Shown here piece by piece: positions 25,769-34,899 of a stretch of 64,000 bases of DNA; within the stretch, counting starts at the first letter, position 1; each line of letters opens with the position of its first letter. The DNA comes from Rhizobium phaseoli (GTDB taxonomy: Bacteria > Pseudomonadota > Alphaproteobacteria > Rhizobiales > Rhizobiaceae). The DNA is taken from the NCBI RefSeq assembly GCF_003985125.1, contig NZ_ML133574.1, positions 62,001-126,000 of the forward strand, given 5' to 3'. The notes under the pieces are model-generated. The model had not been told where the DNA came from. It was given only the letters and a program-made list of their open reading frames with translations, and did not search any database. A program made the position numbers and the translations under genes.

Positions 25769-27967
25769 ATGACAATTTCATCGCGCAAGGCAGCGCTTGC
25801 TGCCGTGCTTCTCGCATCCGTTGCCTTCCCGGCCGCGGCCGAACCGGTTTTCAACCGCATCGCCTCTTTCGCGGTCGCGCAGAACCTGCCTGGTGACAAG
25901 GACAAGCTCACGCCGACATCGGCCGAAATCATCACCGCGACCGACGACGGCAAGACGCTGATCTACAGCGACGGCCCGCTCGGCGCGATCGGCTTCATCG
26001 ACATCACCGACGCCAAGGCGCCGAAATCAGGCGGCGCGCTCATGATGGACGGTGAGCCGACATCGGTCACCTCGAGCGCCGGCAAGGCGCTCGTCGCCGT
26101 CAACACCTCCGAGAGCAAGGCGAAGCCCTCGGGTCGTCTGGCGATCGTCGACGTGGCGACGAAGAAGATCGAGAACACCTGCGACCTCGGGGGGCAGCCG
26201 GATTCGATCGCTCTCAACAAGGACAAGACACTCGGCGCCATCGCCATCGAAAACGAGCGTGACGAAGAGGTCAATGACGGCAAGATCCCGCAGATGCCAG
26301 CCGGCGATCTCGTCGTCTTTCAGGTCAAGAACGGCACGGTCGATTGCGGCACCATCAAGCACGTGGCGCTGACCGGTCTCGCCGGTGTTGCCCCTGAGGA
26401 CCCGGAGCCGGAATTCGTCGCCTTCAACGGCCTGAACGAGATCGCCCTGACGCTGCAGGAAAACAACGAGATCGTCATCATCGACGCCAATTCGGCTCAG
26501 GTAAAAACGCATTTCTCTGCCGGCAGCGTCGATCTTTCCGGCATCGACACCAAGCGTGACGGCGCGCTGAAATTTACCGGCGAATCCAAGGGCGTGCTGC
26601 GCGAGCCCGACGCCGTGAAGTGGCTGGACGACAACCGCCTCGTCGTTGCCAATGAAGGCGATTACCAGGGCGGCTCACGCGGCTTCACCATCTTCGACAA
26701 GACGGGCAAGCTTCTCTACGAATCGGGTGCATCCTTCGAACGCGCCGTCGCCCATATCGGCCATTATCCGGAAAGCCGGTCGGGATCGAAGGGTGTCGAG
26801 CCGGAAGGCCTCGAAGCCGCCAAGTTCGGCGACGACCAATATTTCTTCCTGCTCGCCGAGCGCGCCTCGGTCGTCGGCGTCTACAAGGATACCGGCGCCG
26901 ATCCTGAGCTCGTGCAACTGCTGCCGTCGGGCATTTCGCCGGAAGGCGGGGTAGCTATTCCTGAGCGCAATCTCTTTGCCACCGCCAACGAGCTCGACCT
27001 CGGCAAGGATGGCGGCGCGCGCTCGCATGTGATGATCTACGAGCGTGCGGAAGGCGAGAAGACCTATCCGCAGATCGTCTCCGCCGAAAAGGATGGCAAT
27101 CCGATCGCCTTCGCCGCCCTTTCCGGCCTCGCCGCCGTTCCCGGCAAGCCGGGCATGCTCTATGCCGTTAGCGACAGCGTTCTCGGCTCGCAGCCGACGA
27201 TCTATACGATCGATGCCGGCAAGAAGCCGGCAGTGATCACCGACGCTCTTGTCGTCAAGCGTGATGGCGCCCCGGCCCAGAAGCTCGACATCGAAGGCAT
27301 CGCGGTTGCCGCCGACGGTTCCTTCTGGCTGGCCTCGGAAGGCTACAGCGAGCGTCTCGTCCCGCACGCCCTCTATAACGTCAACGCCAAGGGCGACATC
27401 AAGGCCGAGATCGCCCTGCCTAGGGAATTCGCCGCCAACGAAATTCGCTTCGGTTTCGAAGGTGTCACCATTATCGGCACCGGCGACGACGCTACGCTCT
27501 GGATGGCGGTCCAGCGCGAGTGGGCTGACGACGAGAAGGGCTTCGTCAAGCTCGTCTCCTACAATCCGAAGAAGAAGGAATGGGGCGCCGTTCGCTATCC
27601 CCTCGACAAGACGGAAAGCGGCTGGGTCGGCCTGTCGGAAATCTCGGCTCAGGGCGACAGCGTCTACATCATCGAGCGCGACAACTTCGTCGGCGATGCC
27701 GCCAAGCTGAAGAAGCTCTACAAGGTGGCGATCTCGGAGCTGAAGCCCGCCAAGCTCGGCGGCGAACTGCCGGTCGTCAAGAAGACCGAAGCCCACGACT
27801 TCCTCGGCGAACTCAAGAGCGCGACCAACGGCTACGTGCTCGACAAGCTCGAAGGCTTCACCTTCGACGCCTCAGGCAAACCCTACGCCGTCACCGACAA
27901 TGACGGCGTCAGCGATTCCTCCGGCGAAACGCTGTTCTTCCCGGTTGATCTCAGCGCCACGAACTGA
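25769..27967 (+). CDS. Exported phytase-like (esterase-like) protein
   Basis: A 732-residue protein with a signal peptide (MTISSRKAALAAVLLASVAF, cleavage after AAA). Residues about 25-450 are beta-propeller-like repeats (DGKTLIYSDGPLGAIGFIDI, ENNEIVIIDANSAQVKTHFS). Residues about 460-720 match the phytase-like esterase domain: KLDIEGIAVAADGSFWLASE, RFGFEGVTIIG and VGLSEISAQGDSVYIIERDN. It probably releases phosphate from organic phosphate in the periplasm; the substrate is unproven. I start at 25769, where the signal peptide begins after GGGGGATGTC. The PHO box upstream supports a phosphate-starvation role. Confidence 0.88.
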   Translation: MTISSRKAALAAVLLASVAFPAAAEPVFNRIASFAVAQNLPGDKDKLTPTSAEIITATDDGKTLIYSDGPLGAIGFIDITDAKAPKSGGALMMDGEPTSVTSSAGKALVAVNTSESKAKPSGRLAIVDVATKKIENTCDLGGQPDSIALNKDKTLGAIAIENERDEEVNDGKIPQMPAGDLVVFQVKNGTVDCGTIKHVALTGLAGVAPEDPEPEFVAFNGLNEIALTLQENNEIVIIDANSAQVKTHFSAGSVDLSGIDTKRDGALKFTGESKGVLREPDAVKWLDDNRLVVANEGDYQGGSRGFTIFDKTGKLLYESGASFERAVAHIGHYPESRSGSKGVEPEGLEAAKFGDDQYFFLLAERASVVGVYKDTGADPELVQLLPSGISPEGGVAIPERNLFATANELDLGKDGGARSHVMIYERAEGEKTYPQIVSAEKDGNPIAFAALSGLAAVPGKPGMLYAVSDSVLGSQPTIYTIDAGKKPAVITDALVVKRDGAPAQKLDIEGIAVAADGSFWLASEGYSERLVPHALYNVNAKGDIKAEIALPREFAANEIRFGFEGVTIIGTGDDATLWMAVQREWADDEKGFVKLVSYNPKKKEWGAVRYPLDKTESGWVGLSEISAQGDSVYIIERDNFVGDAAKLKKLYKVAISELKPAKLGGELPVVKKTEAHDFLGELKSATNGYVLDKLEGFTFDASGKPYAVTDNDGVSDSSGETLFFPVDLSATN

Positions 27968-27985
27968 ATTGTGATAGACGGGATA

Positions 27986-28023
27986 AAGAAAGAGGCCGGG
28001 CGAAAGCCCGGCGTCTCTTTCTT
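27986..28023 (+). terminator. Intrinsic terminator of the phytase-like gene
   Basis: GCCGGGC-GAAA-GCCCGGC core, extended by AAGAAAGA / TCTTTCTT, giving A and T runs on both sides, so it may work in both directions. Confidence 0.85.
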
Positions 28024-28116
28024 GATGCAGAGGATCCACGGGGTGTCCGCATTCGCAGCCGGAAGGCGAAGGCATCCGACTGAAGAACATTTGCAAAGCA
28101 GAGGGCTTCGGCATGG

Positions 28117-28139
28117 ATGCTCGGGTCAAGCCCGAGCAT
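28117..28139. repeat. REP-like palindrome, copy 1
   Basis: ATGCTCGGG-TCAAG-CCCGAGCAT, perfect 9-base arms. Translated, such elements give the well-known spurious phrase GLDPSIH. Confidence 0.7.
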
Positions 28140-28251
28140 GACGGAGATTGGTGGGACGCGACGGGCAGGAGGCGAGATGCTGTAGCAATTTCAACAGCTT
28201 GCGGGTGCAGTGAAGTTGGAGTTTGGCATGGACGCCTCACCATACTCCGTC

Positions 28252-28274
28252 ATCCTCGGCCTTGAGCCGAGGAT
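28252..28274. repeat. REP-like palindrome, copy 2 (inverted)
   Basis: ATCCTCGGC-CTTGA-GCCGAGGAT. The loop is the reverse complement of copy 1, so it is the same element in the other orientation. Confidence 0.7.
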
Positions 28275-28305
28275 CCATGCTGCGGCCTCTCACGCGTGCG
28301 GGTCC

Positions 28306-28328
28306 ATGCTCGGCTCAAGGCCGCGCAT
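28306..28328. repeat. REP-like palindrome, copy 3 (one mismatch)
   Basis: ATGCTCGGC-TCAAG-GCCGCGCAT; same loop and orientation as copy 1. The rest of 28024-28404 holds no gene I can support. Confidence 0.6.
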
Positions 28329-28404
28329 GAAGGAGAGGGGCTGCCTTCAACAAGGGCGGTTCACCGATGCTTCCCACAGCCCCCAGAAAGAAGCAGCTCC
28401 GTCT

Positions 28405-29391
28405 TTACCAGCGCTGATGCACATGCGGCGCGATCAGCCGCGCGTAGATCTCGCGTGTCGCCGCCATGACATCGGCCGCAAGCGGCGCCAGATCGGCGGC
28501 GGCCGCGTTGGCTCGCGCCTGTTCGCCGTTGCGGGCGCCGGGGATCACGACGGTGACGGCGTCGCTCATCAGAATCCAGCACAGCGCGAAGGCCGCCATG
28601 GTGGCGCCGGCGGGCACCAGCTTGCGCACCTCTTCCACCGCCTGCAGGCCGACCTCGAAAGGCACGCCGGCAAAGGTTTCGCCGACATCGAAGGCTTCGC
28701 CGTGGCGGTTGAAATTGCGGTGGTCGTCGCTGGCAAAATGCGTCTCGCGGGTGATCTTGCCGGAGAGCAGGCCGCTTGCGAGCGGCACACGCGCGATGAC
28801 CGCCACGTTTTTGCGGTGTGCCTCGGCAAAGAACAGGTGGTCGGGGCGCTGGCGGAAGATGTTGTAGATGATCTGGATGCTGACGACGCCGGGATATTCG
28901 ATCGCCTTCAGCCCGTCTTCGACCTTTTCGACGCTGACGCCGTAACCTTTGATCTTGCCGGCCTTCTGCAGCGCGTCGAGACCATCGAAGACCTCGGGCT
29001 GGTAAAATACTTCGCGCGGCGGGCAGTGCAGCTGCACGAGATCGAGGGTTTCGACGGAAAGGTTCTGGAGGCTGCGGTCGATGAATCCTTCGAGATTGGC
29101 CTTGGTATAGCCGTCGGCGACGTGCGGGTTGAGCCGGCGGCCCGCCTTGGTGGCGACCATCGGACGTTCGCCGCCACGCGCCTTCAGCACGTCGGCAATG
29201 ATCCTTTCGGAGCGGCCGTCGCCATAGACGTCAGCCGTATCGATGAAGGTCATGCCGGCATCGAGGGCGGCATTCAGCGCCGCGCGCCCGTCCGCCTCGC
29301 TGATATCGCCCCAGGAGCCGCCGATCTGCCAGGCGCCGAAGCCGACATTGGTGACGGTGAAGGGCATGCGGCCGAAAGCATGGTGTTTCAT
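28405..29391 (-). CDS. Aldo/keto reductase
   Basis: A 328-residue NAD(P)H-dependent oxidoreductase of the AKR fold. The catalytic tetrad is visible: Asp and Tyr in FIDTADVYGDGRSE, Lys in PMVATKAGRR, His in LDLVQLHCPPRE. The cofactor end VVIPGARNGEQARANAAAAD is typical. The N-terminus MPFTVTNVGFGAWQIGGSWG is that of the AKR subgroup with small carbonyl substrates. The substrate is unknown. It is transcribed divergently from a cupin gene across a 145-base shared promoter region, which suggests related control. Confidence 0.92.
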   Translation of the reverse strand: MKHHAFGRMPFTVTNVGFGAWQIGGSWGDISEADGRAALNAALDAGMTFIDTADVYGDGRSERIIADVLKARGGERPMVATKAGRRLNPHVADGYTKANLEGFIDRSLQNLSVETLDLVQLHCPPREVFYQPEVFDGLDALQKAGKIKGYGVSVEKVEDGLKAIEYPGVVSIQIIYNIFRQRPDHLFFAEAHRKNVAVIARVPLASGLLSGKITRETHFASDDHRNFNRHGEAFDVGETFAGVPFEVGLQAVEEVRKLVPAGATMAAFALCWILMSDAVTVVIPGARNGEQARANAAAADLAPLAADVMAATREIYARLIAPHVHQRW

Positions 29392-29536
29392 GACGAAATT
29401 CTCCAGGTGATGAAAGATATTGGCCTATCAGCCGGGCGGCTATGCGGCAATTGCCGATCCTGGCTTGATCGGTCGCCTCGATGAAATATCGTCAGGTTAC
29501 AAGGCTTCAACCGCAATGGATGGAAAAGGAAAGATC

Positions 29537-29938
29537 ATGGAGATCAAACCCGCCGGCTCCCGCCCCTCGATGAAACCGCCGGCCGATTATTTCACCGGCG
29601 CCGTCCGCCAGGACCCGCTGATCGAGCCGCCGGCGCCGGCCCGGGTGCGGGCGACCTCCGTCACCTTCGAACCCGGCGCCCGCACGGCCTGGCATACGCA
29701 TCCGCTCGGCCAGACGCTGATCGTCACCTCAGGCAGGGGCCTTGCCCAGAGCTGGGGCGAGGAAATCCGCGAGATCCGCGCCGGCGACACCGTCTGGTTC
29801 GCGCCGGGCGAAAAACATTGGCACGGTGCCGGCCACGATACGGCGATGACGCATATCGCCATTCACGAGGCGGTGGACGGCAAGCATGTCGACTGGATGG
29901 AAAAGGTCAGCGACGCGCAATATGCCGGCGAGGCGTAA
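29537..29938 (+). CDS. Small cupin protein
   Basis: A 133-residue cupin_2 protein. Metal-binding motifs: [17 protein letters not shown] (first His pair and Gln) and [20 protein letters not shown] (second His pair). The family includes carboxymuconolactone-linked and quercetinase-like cupins of unknown substrate. I start at [10 protein letters not shown] because AAGGAAAG lies in front; the frame is open further upstream but lacks support. It is the divergent neighbour of the aldo/keto reductase gene. Confidence 0.82.
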   Translation: MEIKPAGSRPSMKPPADYFTGAVRQDPLIEPPAPARVRATSVTFEPGARTAWHTHPLGQTLIVTSGRGLAQSWGEEIREIRAGDTVWFAPGEKHWHGAGHDTAMTHIAIHEAVDGKHVDWMEKVSDAQYAGEA

Positions 29939-29958
29939 GGCGCGTCACGCGAAACGGA

Positions 29959-30564
29959 TCAGAGCCGCTTCAGGCAATAGGAAAAATGCGCGTGTGATTC
30001 GACCGTCAGGAATTCGAATTGCCAGCCGTAATCCTTGCAGAATTTCGTGACCGCCTCGACGACCCCATAGACGATCGGCTTGACCGTATTGCCGGTGCAA
30101 AAATCGTGACCGGCAATGCGCCCCGTCCGCTTCACCTTCTTTTCGCAGAGCAGGAGCTCCTGCCAGGTGAGCTCGAAGGAATGGTCGGTATCGATATAGG
30201 CCCAATCGAGAAAATCATCCTCGAACTCGGCGAGCTTTTCGAGCGACGTGCCCTGCATCAGATGCAGCCGGCCGGCCTCGATCTCGGCCGCGAACTTGGT
30301 GTGGATCGAATCGAGGCCGGAGCTGTAGCGGTCCATCGACCAGGGATCGATGAGATAGAGCTGCGCCGGGCGATTCTTTTCCAGGATCTCCGCGGTATAT
30401 TCGCCGAAGGCTGCTCCCACTTCGACGACGATGCCGCCGTTCGGAATCCGGTAGAGCAGCTCGCCGCGATCCGGCAGCAGCCGGGCGTTTTCCATGTGGT
30501 GGGCGCTGAGCGGCGTGCGCGGCATGCTGGCCCTGAGCGCCTGCCTTTCTTCACGTGTCTTCAT
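29959..30564 (-). CDS. Class I SAM-dependent methyltransferase
   Basis: A 201-residue protein of the Methyltransf_24 type. The SAM loop is IVVEVGAAFGEYTAEILEKN, followed by LYLIDPWSMDRYSSG (acidic end of strand 2) and DWAYIDTDHSFELTWQELL (the family D-x-D-H-x-[YF] motif). The end, HAHFSYCLKRL, is typical. The acceptor is unknown. It converges on the cupin gene, 20 bases between the stops. Confidence 0.86.
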   Translation of the reverse strand: MKTREERQALRASMPRTPLSAHHMENARLLPDRGELLYRIPNGGIVVEVGAAFGEYTAEILEKNRPAQLYLIDPWSMDRYSSGLDSIHTKFAAEIEAGRLHLMQGTSLEKLAEFEDDFLDWAYIDTDHSFELTWQELLLCEKKVKRTGRIAGHDFCTGNTVKPIVYGVVEAVTKFCKDYGWQFEFLTVESHAHFSYCLKRL

Positions 30565-30729
30565 CTCTGATCTCGGGATTGCGGGCGGTTGACGGCCCTG
30601 ATGCGGTCTGCGGGGAACGTAGGAGCAGCGGGCCTAGATGACAACCACATGACGGGAATTTGCTTCTTTCGGACAAATCGCTAAGTTTCATTTGTGGACT
30701 GACGAAAAAGCCTCGGGAGGAGCGATTTC

Positions 30730-31089
30730 ATGAGACGCATGTGGCCTGAAGAATTCAACGCCGTTCTCAACGAAGCCGAGGAGGTGATGTTGGAATCACC
30801 CGCCGAGGCCGGCGAAGCGCCGTTGCACCGGAAGGCGCTGAAAGCGCGCATCGCCATGGAAGATTACGAGCGAATCTGGCCGCTCGCCGAGATGCGCTTC
30901 CGGCTGGGCGAGGGACAGTTCGCCGGCAGGGCCATCACGCTCATCACCACCAACCCGCACTACCATCCCTGGCATCCGAAGGATGGAGGCAGCCTCGAAT
31001 CGGTCTCGGACAGCGGCCGCCACTACAAGACGGATTATCTCGTCGTGCATTTCCTGCTCGATGACGTAAGGGAAACCTCTCCCGCCTGA
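30730..31089 (+). CDS. Conserved hypothetical protein
   Basis: A 119-residue protein that I do not recognise. It has an acidic N-terminal helical part (EEFNAVLNEAEEVMLESPAE), a middle AMEDYERIWPLAEMRFRLGE, and a C-terminal part with several His, Pro and Trp (NPHYHPWHPKDGG). No signal or membrane segment. A strong GGGAGGAG lies before the ATG. Codon use fits the chromosome, so it is very likely expressed. Confidence 0.7.
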   Translation: MRRMWPEEFNAVLNEAEEVMLESPAEAGEAPLHRKALKARIAMEDYERIWPLAEMRFRLGEGQFAGRAITLITTNPHYHPWHPKDGGSLESVSDSGRHYKTDYLVVHFLLDDVRETSPA

Positions 31090-31219
31090 CCGGCTGCCCC
31101 CGGTGTTACCGAAGGGGCGACACCGGGGCCGCTGACGCCGAGTTGATCTCTGCCCTGATGACATTGGCGGCGATATCGCTAAGCTCGCCGGAATTATCCT
31201 TGTGAAATTGGAGGTTCCC

Positions 31220-31768
31220 GTGACGGGCAATGTGCTGGATATCCCGGTCAAGACGGTGGATGGTCGTGAAACCGCGCTCAACGAATACAAGGGCAGGGTG
31301 CTGTTGATCGTCAACGTCGCCTCGAAATGCGGGCTCACGCCGCAATATGAGGGGCTTGAAAAACTCTATGGCGAAAAGCGTGAGCGCGGCTTCGTCGTCG
31401 CTGCTTTCCCCGCCAACGACTTCAAGGGCCAGGAGCCGGGCACCGACGCCGAGATCCTCGATTTCTGCACCAGCACCTACGATGTCACCTTCCCGATCTT
31501 CTCGAAGATTTCGGTCAAGGGCGAGGCCCAGCACCCGCTTTACCGGCAACTGACCAAATCCGGCGTGGAGACGACCGGCGACGGCCCGATGCGCGAGCGC
31601 CTGAAATCCCACGGCATATCAGCCGGTGACGAGGACGATGTTCTCTGGAACTTCGAAAAATTCCTGATCGGCCGCGACGGCAAGGTGGCCGCCCGATTCG
31701 CGCCTGACGTGACGGCGGATGATTCGCGGCTGGTTTCGGCCGTGGACAAGGAGCTGGCAAAGGGATGA
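31220..31768 (+). CDS. Glutathione peroxidase / thioredoxin peroxidase family
   Basis: A 182-residue cytoplasmic peroxidase. Peroxidatic Cys37 lies in NVASKCGLTPQYEGLE (Cys, not Sec); the catalytic Gln lies in FPANDFKGQEPGTDAEI and the Trp-Asn pair in VLWNFEKFLI. I start at the GTG at 31220, six bases after GGAGG; the longer frame from 31202 has no such site. It reduces hydrogen or organic peroxides, probably with thioredoxin, as most bacterial members do. Confidence 0.92.
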   Translation: MTGNVLDIPVKTVDGRETALNEYKGRVLLIVNVASKCGLTPQYEGLEKLYGEKRERGFVVAAFPANDFKGQEPGTDAEILDFCTSTYDVTFPIFSKISVKGEAQHPLYRQLTKSGVETTGDGPMRERLKSHGISAGDEDDVLWNFEKFLIGRDGKVAARFAPDVTADDSRLVSAVDKELAKG

Positions 31769-31828
31769 ATGCCCTCCGGCTGCCAGGCGAATCGGGCCGG
31801 CAATGATTTGCGATGGCGCTGAACGTCT

Positions 31829-32041
31829 TCAGATCCCAAGCACGGTCACCAGCGGCGGCGTAAAGTCCTTGAAGCCCAATCTCGGCCAGTCGCACCTCGC
31901 GTCAAATTGCGTCTTTGGTTTGTGGCGCTGGCAGTTCGGCTTCGTCTTGAATGCATAGCCAGGCAGGTTGACATAGGTGGGACTTGGCGCGCCAACGGCA
32001 ATCGCGATGCACAGTGTCAATACGGAGCAGAGAGTTCTCAT
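31829..32041 (-). CDS. Small exported protein
   Basis: A 70-residue protein with a signal peptide MRTLCSVLTLCIAIAVGAPS. The mature part is about 50 residues, basic and aromatic, with two Cys (KPNCQRHKPK and DARCDWPRLG). A strong GGAGG sits seven bases before the ATG at 32041; the longer frame from 32125 lacks this. Function unknown; no domain recognised. Confidence 0.65.
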   Translation of the reverse strand: MRTLCSVLTLCIAIAVGAPSPTYVNLPGYAFKTKPNCQRHKPKTQFDARCDWPRLGFKDFTPPLVTVLGI

Positions 32042-32329
32042 GACACCCCTCCAGGCGTGAGAAACCTTCAAGCGCGGAGACTTTCCGGGCGGCGAATATT
32101 CCCACGTTTGCCGCCCTCCATCCATTCGCCCAATCGGAGGTGGCGCGGCAGTCGGAGTAGTCCGTTTTGGTGGAGGTCTCAGACGGCGAGCGCATCAGAA
32201 TCTGCCGGACGTCACGCCTTTCTGCGCCGAAATGTCTCCTGAATCCGCACATGGGTACGAAGGAGCGCGGAGCGTCGGTTTGCGAGCCCGCGATATCGCT
32301 TAGGTACTTGACGCTGATAGGAGAAAAAA

Positions 32330-32405
32330 TGGTGGGCGATGAGAGACTCGAACTCCCGACATCCTCGGTGTAAACGAGGCGCTCTACCAACTGAGCTAAT
32401 CGCCC
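32330..32405 (-). tRNA. tRNA-Val (anticodon TAC)
   Basis: Reverse strand folds as a full cloverleaf: acceptor GGGCGAT / ATCGCCC, D-loop AGCTCAGTTGGTAGAGC, anticodon loop TTTACAC, T-arm GGGAGTTCGAGTCTC, encoded CCA. A run of T follows. Confidence 0.96.
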
Positions 32406-32819
32406 ATCGCTTGCGAAGCCGGATCGGCCTGCCGCGTTGGTGGCCGTGATCTATGCGGATCGCGGCAAAACCGCAAGAGTGTTTGTGAAGATTTTTTGAT
32501 TTTTTTGGCGGCAGTCCCTCTCTTCGCGGCGCCGATTGGGAGCGGCGGGGCTGTGGATAAAGGGGAAGGGAAGGCGGCGGGCATGTCGGCTTCGACCGTG
32601 TCGTCGGCTTCGATCGGGCGTCCGTGCCGCAGCGGCAAACGGAATTGCCGGCTTTTCGTTCTTCTCGCATGGTCTTTGCCGAAACAATTCAACGACTGTC
32701 ATGGTTTTGTCTCCAAACCTGCTTGACACTAAAAGGCGAACCCCGTAGTTAGCCGCTCATCGAAACGGGCAGCCGTTTTGGTAAGGGTGCGAAGGCATCC
32801 GGATTGCTTGAAATGAAGT
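32406..32819. other. Intergenic, no gene seen
   Basis: About 414 bases between tRNA-Val and the first tRNA-Asp. It should contain the promoters of both transcripts. Open frames here have no ribosome site or domain. Confidence 0.4.
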
Positions 32820-32896
32820 GCGGGTGTAGCTCAGTCGGTTAGAGTGCCGGCCTGTCACGCCGGAGGTCGCGGGTTCGAGCCCCGTCACTCGCGCCA
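32820..32896 (+). tRNA. tRNA-Asp (anticodon GTC), copy 1
   Basis: Cloverleaf with acceptor GCGGGTG / CACTCGC, anticodon loop CTGTCAC, T-arm CGGGTTCGAGCCCCG, encoded CCA. Confidence 0.97.
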
Positions 32897-32947
32897 TTTC
32901 AAAAGAGGCGTCAAATCGCCGCTATCCGGTTCTTCCGTCCACTATGC

Positions 32948-33024
32948 GCGGGTGTAGCTCAGTCGGTTAGAGTGCCGGCCTGTCACGCCGGAGGTCGCGG
33001 GTTCGAGCCCCGTCACTCGCGCCA
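32948..33024 (+). tRNA. tRNA-Asp (anticodon GTC), copy 2
   Basis: Identical 77 bases to copy 1, 51 bases downstream; a tandem duplication. Confidence 0.97.
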
Positions 33025-33271
33025 TTCTCTTCCGAAAGCCATGCAGTTTCCAGGGGTCAGGCATGCAGCTTGAATCAGCTTCTGCGGATTTGTCGCGACA
33101 TCGTTGCATCTGCTTGATAATGTCCGCGCGCGACGCGTCGAATTGCCTCTGTAAAAGTCTTGCGCCGGGGCTTCGGCTGCGCTAACCACGGCTTGTTGCA
33201 ACGCACGTTCGCTTGCCGGGCAATTGCCCAAATGCGCCGCCTGGCGCCTCCGGCAAGCAAGGATGAACATG

Positions 33272-33637
33272 ATGACTGAACTGCTCAGTTCCTATATTCC
33301 GATCGCTATCTTCATTGGTATCGCGCTTGTTATCGGCCTGGCGCTGCTCATTGCGCCGTTCGCCGTGGCTTTCAAAGCGCCCGATTCGGAAAAGCTCTCG
33401 GCTTACGAATGCGGCTTCAACGCTTTCGACGACGCCCGCATGAAGTTCGACATCCGCTTCTATCTCGTGTCGATCCTCTTCATCATCTTCGACCTCGAAG
33501 TCGCCTTCCTCTTCCCCTGGGCCGTTTCCTTCGGCGCCATCGGCTGGTTCGGCTTCTGGTCCATGATGGTCTTCCTCCTCGTGCTGACCATCGGCTTTAT
33601 CTATGAATGGAAGAAGGGAGCCCTGGAATGGGAGTGA
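33272..33637 (+). CDS. nuoA: NADH-quinone oxidoreductase subunit A
   Basis: A 121-residue membrane subunit of complex I with three transmembrane helices. It has the conserved loop [22 protein letters not shown] between helices 1 and 2, which contributes to the quinone channel entrance, and [20 protein letters not shown] in helix 2. I start at [10 protein letters not shown]; the frame is open to 33224, but family members start here. First gene of the operon, overlapping nuoB by 10 bases. Confidence 0.96.
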   Translation: MTELLSSYIPIAIFIGIALVIGLALLIAPFAVAFKAPDSEKLSAYECGFNAFDDARMKFDIRFYLVSILFIIFDLEVAFLFPWAVSFGAIGWFGFWSMMVFLLVLTIGFIYEWKKGALEWE

Positions 33638-34212
33638 CCCCTGTGAGCAATCAGCCGCTCGTCGCCCAGCAGCCGAAGGGGATCATTGATCCCTCGACCG
33701 GCAATCCGATCGGCAGCAATGACGCATTCTTCGGCGAGATCAACAACGAGCTCGCCGACAAGGGTTTCCTCGTCACCTCGACCGACGAGTTGATCAACTG
33801 GGCCCGCACCGGCTCGCTGATGTGGATGACCTTCGGCCTTGCCTGCTGCGCCGTCGAGATGATGCAGCTGTCGATGCCGCGTTACGACGTCGAGCGCTTT
33901 GGCTTTGCGCCGCGCGCCTCGCCGCGCCAGTCCGACGTGATGATCGTCGCCGGCACGCTGACCAACAAGATGGCGCCCGCTCTGCGCAAGGTCTACGACC
34001 AGATGCCCGAGCCGCGCTACGTCATCTCGATGGGCTCCTGCGCCAATGGCGGTGGCTACTATCACTATTCCTATTCCGTGGTGCGCGGCTGCGACCGCGT
34101 CGTGCCGATCGATATCTACGTGCCGGGCTGTCCCCCCACGGCGGAAGCACTGCTCTATGGCGTGCTTCTGCTGCAGAAGAAGATCCGACGCACCGGCACG
34201 ATCGAACGCTAA
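33628..34212 (+). CDS. nuoB: NADH-quinone oxidoreductase subunit B
   Basis: A 194-residue subunit carrying cluster N2, the last iron-sulfur centre before quinone. The cluster Cys are in [11 protein letters not shown] (tandem Cys), [10 protein letters not shown] and [12 protein letters not shown]. The N-terminal 40 residues are the alphaproteobacterial extension. I use [10 protein letters not shown] as start: it lies within the last codons of nuoA with GGGAG upstream, which implies coupled translation. Confidence 0.97.
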   Translation: MGVTPVSNQPLVAQQPKGIIDPSTGNPIGSNDAFFGEINNELADKGFLVTSTDELINWARTGSLMWMTFGLACCAVEMMQLSMPRYDVERFGFAPRASPRQSDVMIVAGTLTNKMAPALRKVYDQMPEPRYVISMGSCANGGGYYHYSYSVVRGCDRVVPIDIYVPGCPPTAEALLYGVLLLQKKIRRTGTIER

Positions 34213-34230
34213 GGGTTAAGGACAAGGCAT

Positions 34231-34833
34231 ATGAGTGAAGCCCTGACTGAGCTTGCGTCCTACCTTGGCGAAGCGCGCGGCAACCTGATCGCCGCATCGC
34301 AGTTGAAGTATGGCGAGCTGACGCTGACCGCGACGGGTGAAAACCTGATCCCGCTTCTGACCTTCCTGCGTGACGACGCCAAATGCGGTTTCGTCAATCT
34401 GATCGATATTTGCGGTGTCGACTGGCCACAGCGCGAGCTGCGCTTCGACGTCGTCTATCACTTGCTGTCGCCGAAGAGAAACCTGCGCATCCGCGTCAAG
34501 GTCGCAACCGACGAAGACACGCCCGTGCCGTCGGCTTGCGGCCTTTATCCCGGCGCCGACTGGTTCGAGCGCGAGACCTGGGACATGTACGGCGTGCTCT
34601 TCACCGGTCATCCTGATCTGCGCCGCATCCTGACCGATTACGGTTTCGAAGGTCACCCGCTGCGCAAGGACTTCCCGACCACTGGTTTCGTCGAAGTCCG
34701 CTACGACGATGCGGCCAAGCGCGTCGTTTACGAGCCGGTAGAACTGAAGCAGGAATTCCGCAACTTCGACTTCATGTCGCCTTGGGAGGGAACAGAATAT
34801 GTTCTCCCTGGCGATGAAAAAGCGAAGCAATAA
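34231..34833 (+). CDS. nuoC: NADH-quinone oxidoreductase subunit C
   Basis: A 200-residue peripheral-arm subunit (30 kDa type), separate from NuoD, as is usual in alphaproteobacteria. The signature [20 protein letters not shown] and then [20 protein letters not shown] are clear. No cofactor; it bridges NuoB, NuoD and NuoI. Confidence 0.96.
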   Translation: MSEALTELASYLGEARGNLIAASQLKYGELTLTATGENLIPLLTFLRDDAKCGFVNLIDICGVDWPQRELRFDVVYHLLSPKRNLRIRVKVATDEDTPVPSACGLYPGADWFERETWDMYGVLFTGHPDLRRILTDYGFEGHPLRKDFPTTGFVEVRYDDAAKRVVYEPVELKQEFRNFDFMSPWEGTEYVLPGDEKAKQ

Positions 34834-34899
34834 ATTCAAGGCGGCTGGTGGGCTTGTGCCTGCCACTCACTGGTTATCTGAGAACGCGAGCCCATCGCC

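Noticed and set aside
28210-29484. Long forward frame containing VILGLEPRIHAA
   Set aside because: That phrase is the known spurious translation of a REP-like palindrome, and the rest shadows the aldo/keto reductase gene.
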